DNA from: an uncultured Lachnospiraceae bacterium
GTDB taxonomy: Bacteria > Bacillota > Clostridia > Lachnospirales > Lachnospiraceae
Length of the DNA stretch: 46,700 nt
Direction of reading: 5' to 3'
NCBI GenBank assembly: GCA_902794825.1
Contig: CADBIU010000056.1
Coordinates: 1 to 46,700 of the forward strand
Position 1 is the stretch's first letter. The number at the start of each line of letters is the position of its first letter. Positions 45,654 through 46,700 of the stretch are shown here, in pieces. Position numbers and translations under genes: made by a program. The notes beneath the pieces were generated by a model. The model was given only the letters and a program-made list of their open reading frames with translations. It was not told where the DNA came from and did not search any database.

Positions 45654-46436
45654 CTATACTTCCTGTTCAGTACCCTCACTGCGCAGCCCCTTGTCTTTCT
45701 TCAGCGCCGCGCTCAGGGAATTTGGAATGCCGCGCGGTCCGCGAACAGCGTAGATCCCATACTCCGCTTTAAGGACGTCAAACGTAAATCTGTCCGGTGC
45801 GTAGCGCTTCTGAAGCTTGATCTTCATCAATGCTTTGATAGTGAGATATTTGTCGGCGTGATTATAAGGTATGTCGGTTTCCAATACTTTGCACTTGTAC
45901 ATTACAGCCGAGTACGGCGCTGCTACGTACAAATAGACGGTATCCCCTTTTTTGATCCCGGCGCCCTGCTTCCAGTCGATGATATCCGCTTCTTCAAAGG
46001 CATGTATGACATCATAGTACTTCGGGTTCGACGGAATGATCCACTCTTTAGGCGGGCGGATTTTCTCTTTCTTCTTCGCTGATGCCGTTGCCAGATAACT
46101 CATATCGATCAGGTCAAGGACCTTGTTCTCAGGGACTGTGCCATCCAGCAAAACAGAGATCCAGTGCATTTTGTTCATGTGATAGGCAGGCATGATCCCG
46201 GCTTCCCGGATGACAATATCCCGAAAAATCACATCATCGATTTTGAGATTGATCACATCTACAAAATCCGCGCTGTGGAGTCCGACCTTGTTCCCCTGTA
46301 CATCCATCACCAAGGCAAACCACTTATTATTATCCGCGTGCCGGAAAACGGCGCTGTCCGGGGAAGTGCGCCAGGGATATTCAGGCTGTACCTTGTATTT
46401 CTTTTTGATGTAGTCAAAAACTTTCTGCCGATCCAT
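45654..46436 (-). CDS. MmcQ/YjbR-family protein with an EVE/PUA-like C-terminal domain
   Basis: A protein of 260 residues. Residues 1-110 form the MmcQ/YjbR fold (VFDYIKKKYKVQPEYPW, AVFRHADNNKWFALVMDV, MPAYHMNKMHWISVLLDGTV). A linker leads to a second domain (YYDVIHAFEEADIIDWKQGAGIKKGDTVYLYVAAPYSAVMYKCKVLETDIPY) resembling EVE/PUA-like small-molecule or modified-base readers. The start at 46436 is chosen because GGGAG ends nine bases upstream; an ATG three codons earlier abuts that site. A TATAAT (minus strand, 46493-46498) lies ten bases from palindrome copy 2. Confidence 0.82.
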   Translation of the reverse strand: MDRQKVFDYIKKKYKVQPEYPWRTSPDSAVFRHADNNKWFALVMDVQGNKVGLHSADFVDVINLKIDDVIFRDIVIREAGIMPAYHMNKMHWISVLLDGTVPENKVLDLIDMSYLATASAKKKEKIRPPKEWIIPSNPKYYDVIHAFEEADIIDWKQGAGIKKGDTVYLYVAAPYSAVMYKCKVLETDIPYNHADKYLTIKALMKIKLQKRYAPDRFTFDVLKAEYGIYAVRGPRGIPNSLSAALKKDKGLRSEGTEQEV

Positions 46437-46508
46437 TAACTTCATCTCCCTGTCTGATTTTCATGCCGGCGCAAATATCTGCCGGTGTTTTCATTATAAC
46501 GTGTAATC

Positions 46509-46558
46509 GACCTCTGGGGTAGTTTGTCCACATCTGTGGACAAACTACCCCAGAGGTC
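46509..46558. repeat. Perfect 50-bp palindrome (24+2+24), copy 2
   Basis: GACCTCTGGGGTAGTTTG then TCCACA, a TC centre, and the exact complement. It is identical in both arms to copy 1 at 44342. It covers the -35 position of the likely MmcQ promoter and is followed after 15 bases by the TnpB element end. Confidence 0.95.
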
Positions 46559-46573
46559 ACTTAAAATGGTATA

Positions 46574-46700
46574 GTGACATGCTCCTGCCACTTTCGCTGA
46601 TGCTTAGAAGTGGGGGCTTCCTGTTCGACAGCCCTACTGGGCTGAGCATAAGCAGGCTATCCCCGCGTGCCCCGCGGTTCTTTCTCAGCCCTCAGGGCTG
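46574..46700 (-). mobile_element. Right end of a second IS200/IS605-type (TnpB) element
   Basis: On the minus strand these 127 bases match 93-219 with a few substitutions (for example CAGCCCTGAGGG for CAGCCCTAAGGG). The edge is GTGACATGC at 46574. The tnpB gene would lie beyond the window. As at the left end, the flanking bases (46573 downward on the minus strand: TATACCATTTTAAGTG) would form the guide segment. Confidence 0.85.

Overview
The window looks like chromosomal DNA of a Clostridia bacterium, most likely a Lachnospiraceae-type gut anaerobe. The evidence is AGGAGG-type ribosome binding sites, short operons with ATGA overlaps, lipoproteins with Gly-Cys or Ala-Cys lipoboxes, and Firmicutes families (DUF1934, DUF937, DUF523, PadR plus HAAS, GPH symporters). 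Both window ends carry the same IS200/IS605-type (TnpB) right end in opposite orientation. That is where a draft contig would break, so the window is probably one whole contig.

Layout. 1-1360: tail of tnpB, a GntR regulator, a DUF1934 protein. 1361-4412: an IS1182-family element with an IS5-family element nested in it. 4452-12032: a small membrane protein (minus strand), then a trigger-factor-like lipoprotein, asnS, two structured repeats, guaA and a family 2 glycoside hydrolase. 12013-12902: broken EamA transporter. 13007-17101: pheA-aroB-aroF aromatic amino acid cluster, a DUF937 protein and a 25-residue hydrophobic peptide. 17108-19818 (minus): broken sucrose-6-phosphate hydrolase and an orphan citC. 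20026-22627: GNAT acetyltransferase, MazG, purine nucleoside phosphorylase, SRAP protein. 22638-25003: two more structured repeats, then a PadR regulator and its HAAS membrane partner. 25050-29352: a remnant TRAP binding lipoprotein, truncated GltS, sugar O-acetyltransferase, broken GPH symporter. 29376-34136: a large repeat-bearing surface protein split by a 16-bp duplication, and an MscS channel. 34126-35653: three different tandem repeat arrays around an HD hydrolase. 35662-37671 (minus): broken L-serine dehydratase and a HAD phosphatase. 37694-44257 (minus): a six-gene MoxR/DUF58/VWA/TPR operon of the Bat type. 44342-46558: a lipoprotein, DUF523 and MmcQ/YjbR genes, and two near-identical perfect palindromes.

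Three things stand out. First, four copies of a ~230-bp element share a branched fold supported by compensatory base changes, including in outer stems whose sequence differs between copies. I do not recognise this family. Second, the 34.1-35.7 kb stretch packs a 5x70-bp hairpin array, a 7x63-bp hairpin array and a 22/16-bp array into 1.5 kb. Third, at least six transport or catabolic genes (EamA, GH32, TRAP, GltS, GPH, serine dehydratase) each have one clean internal deletion in an otherwise undecayed frame. That points either to very recent gene loss or to a systematic sequence artefact.

All calls come from reading the sequence. No database or folding program was run, and functions given by family resemblance are inferences.
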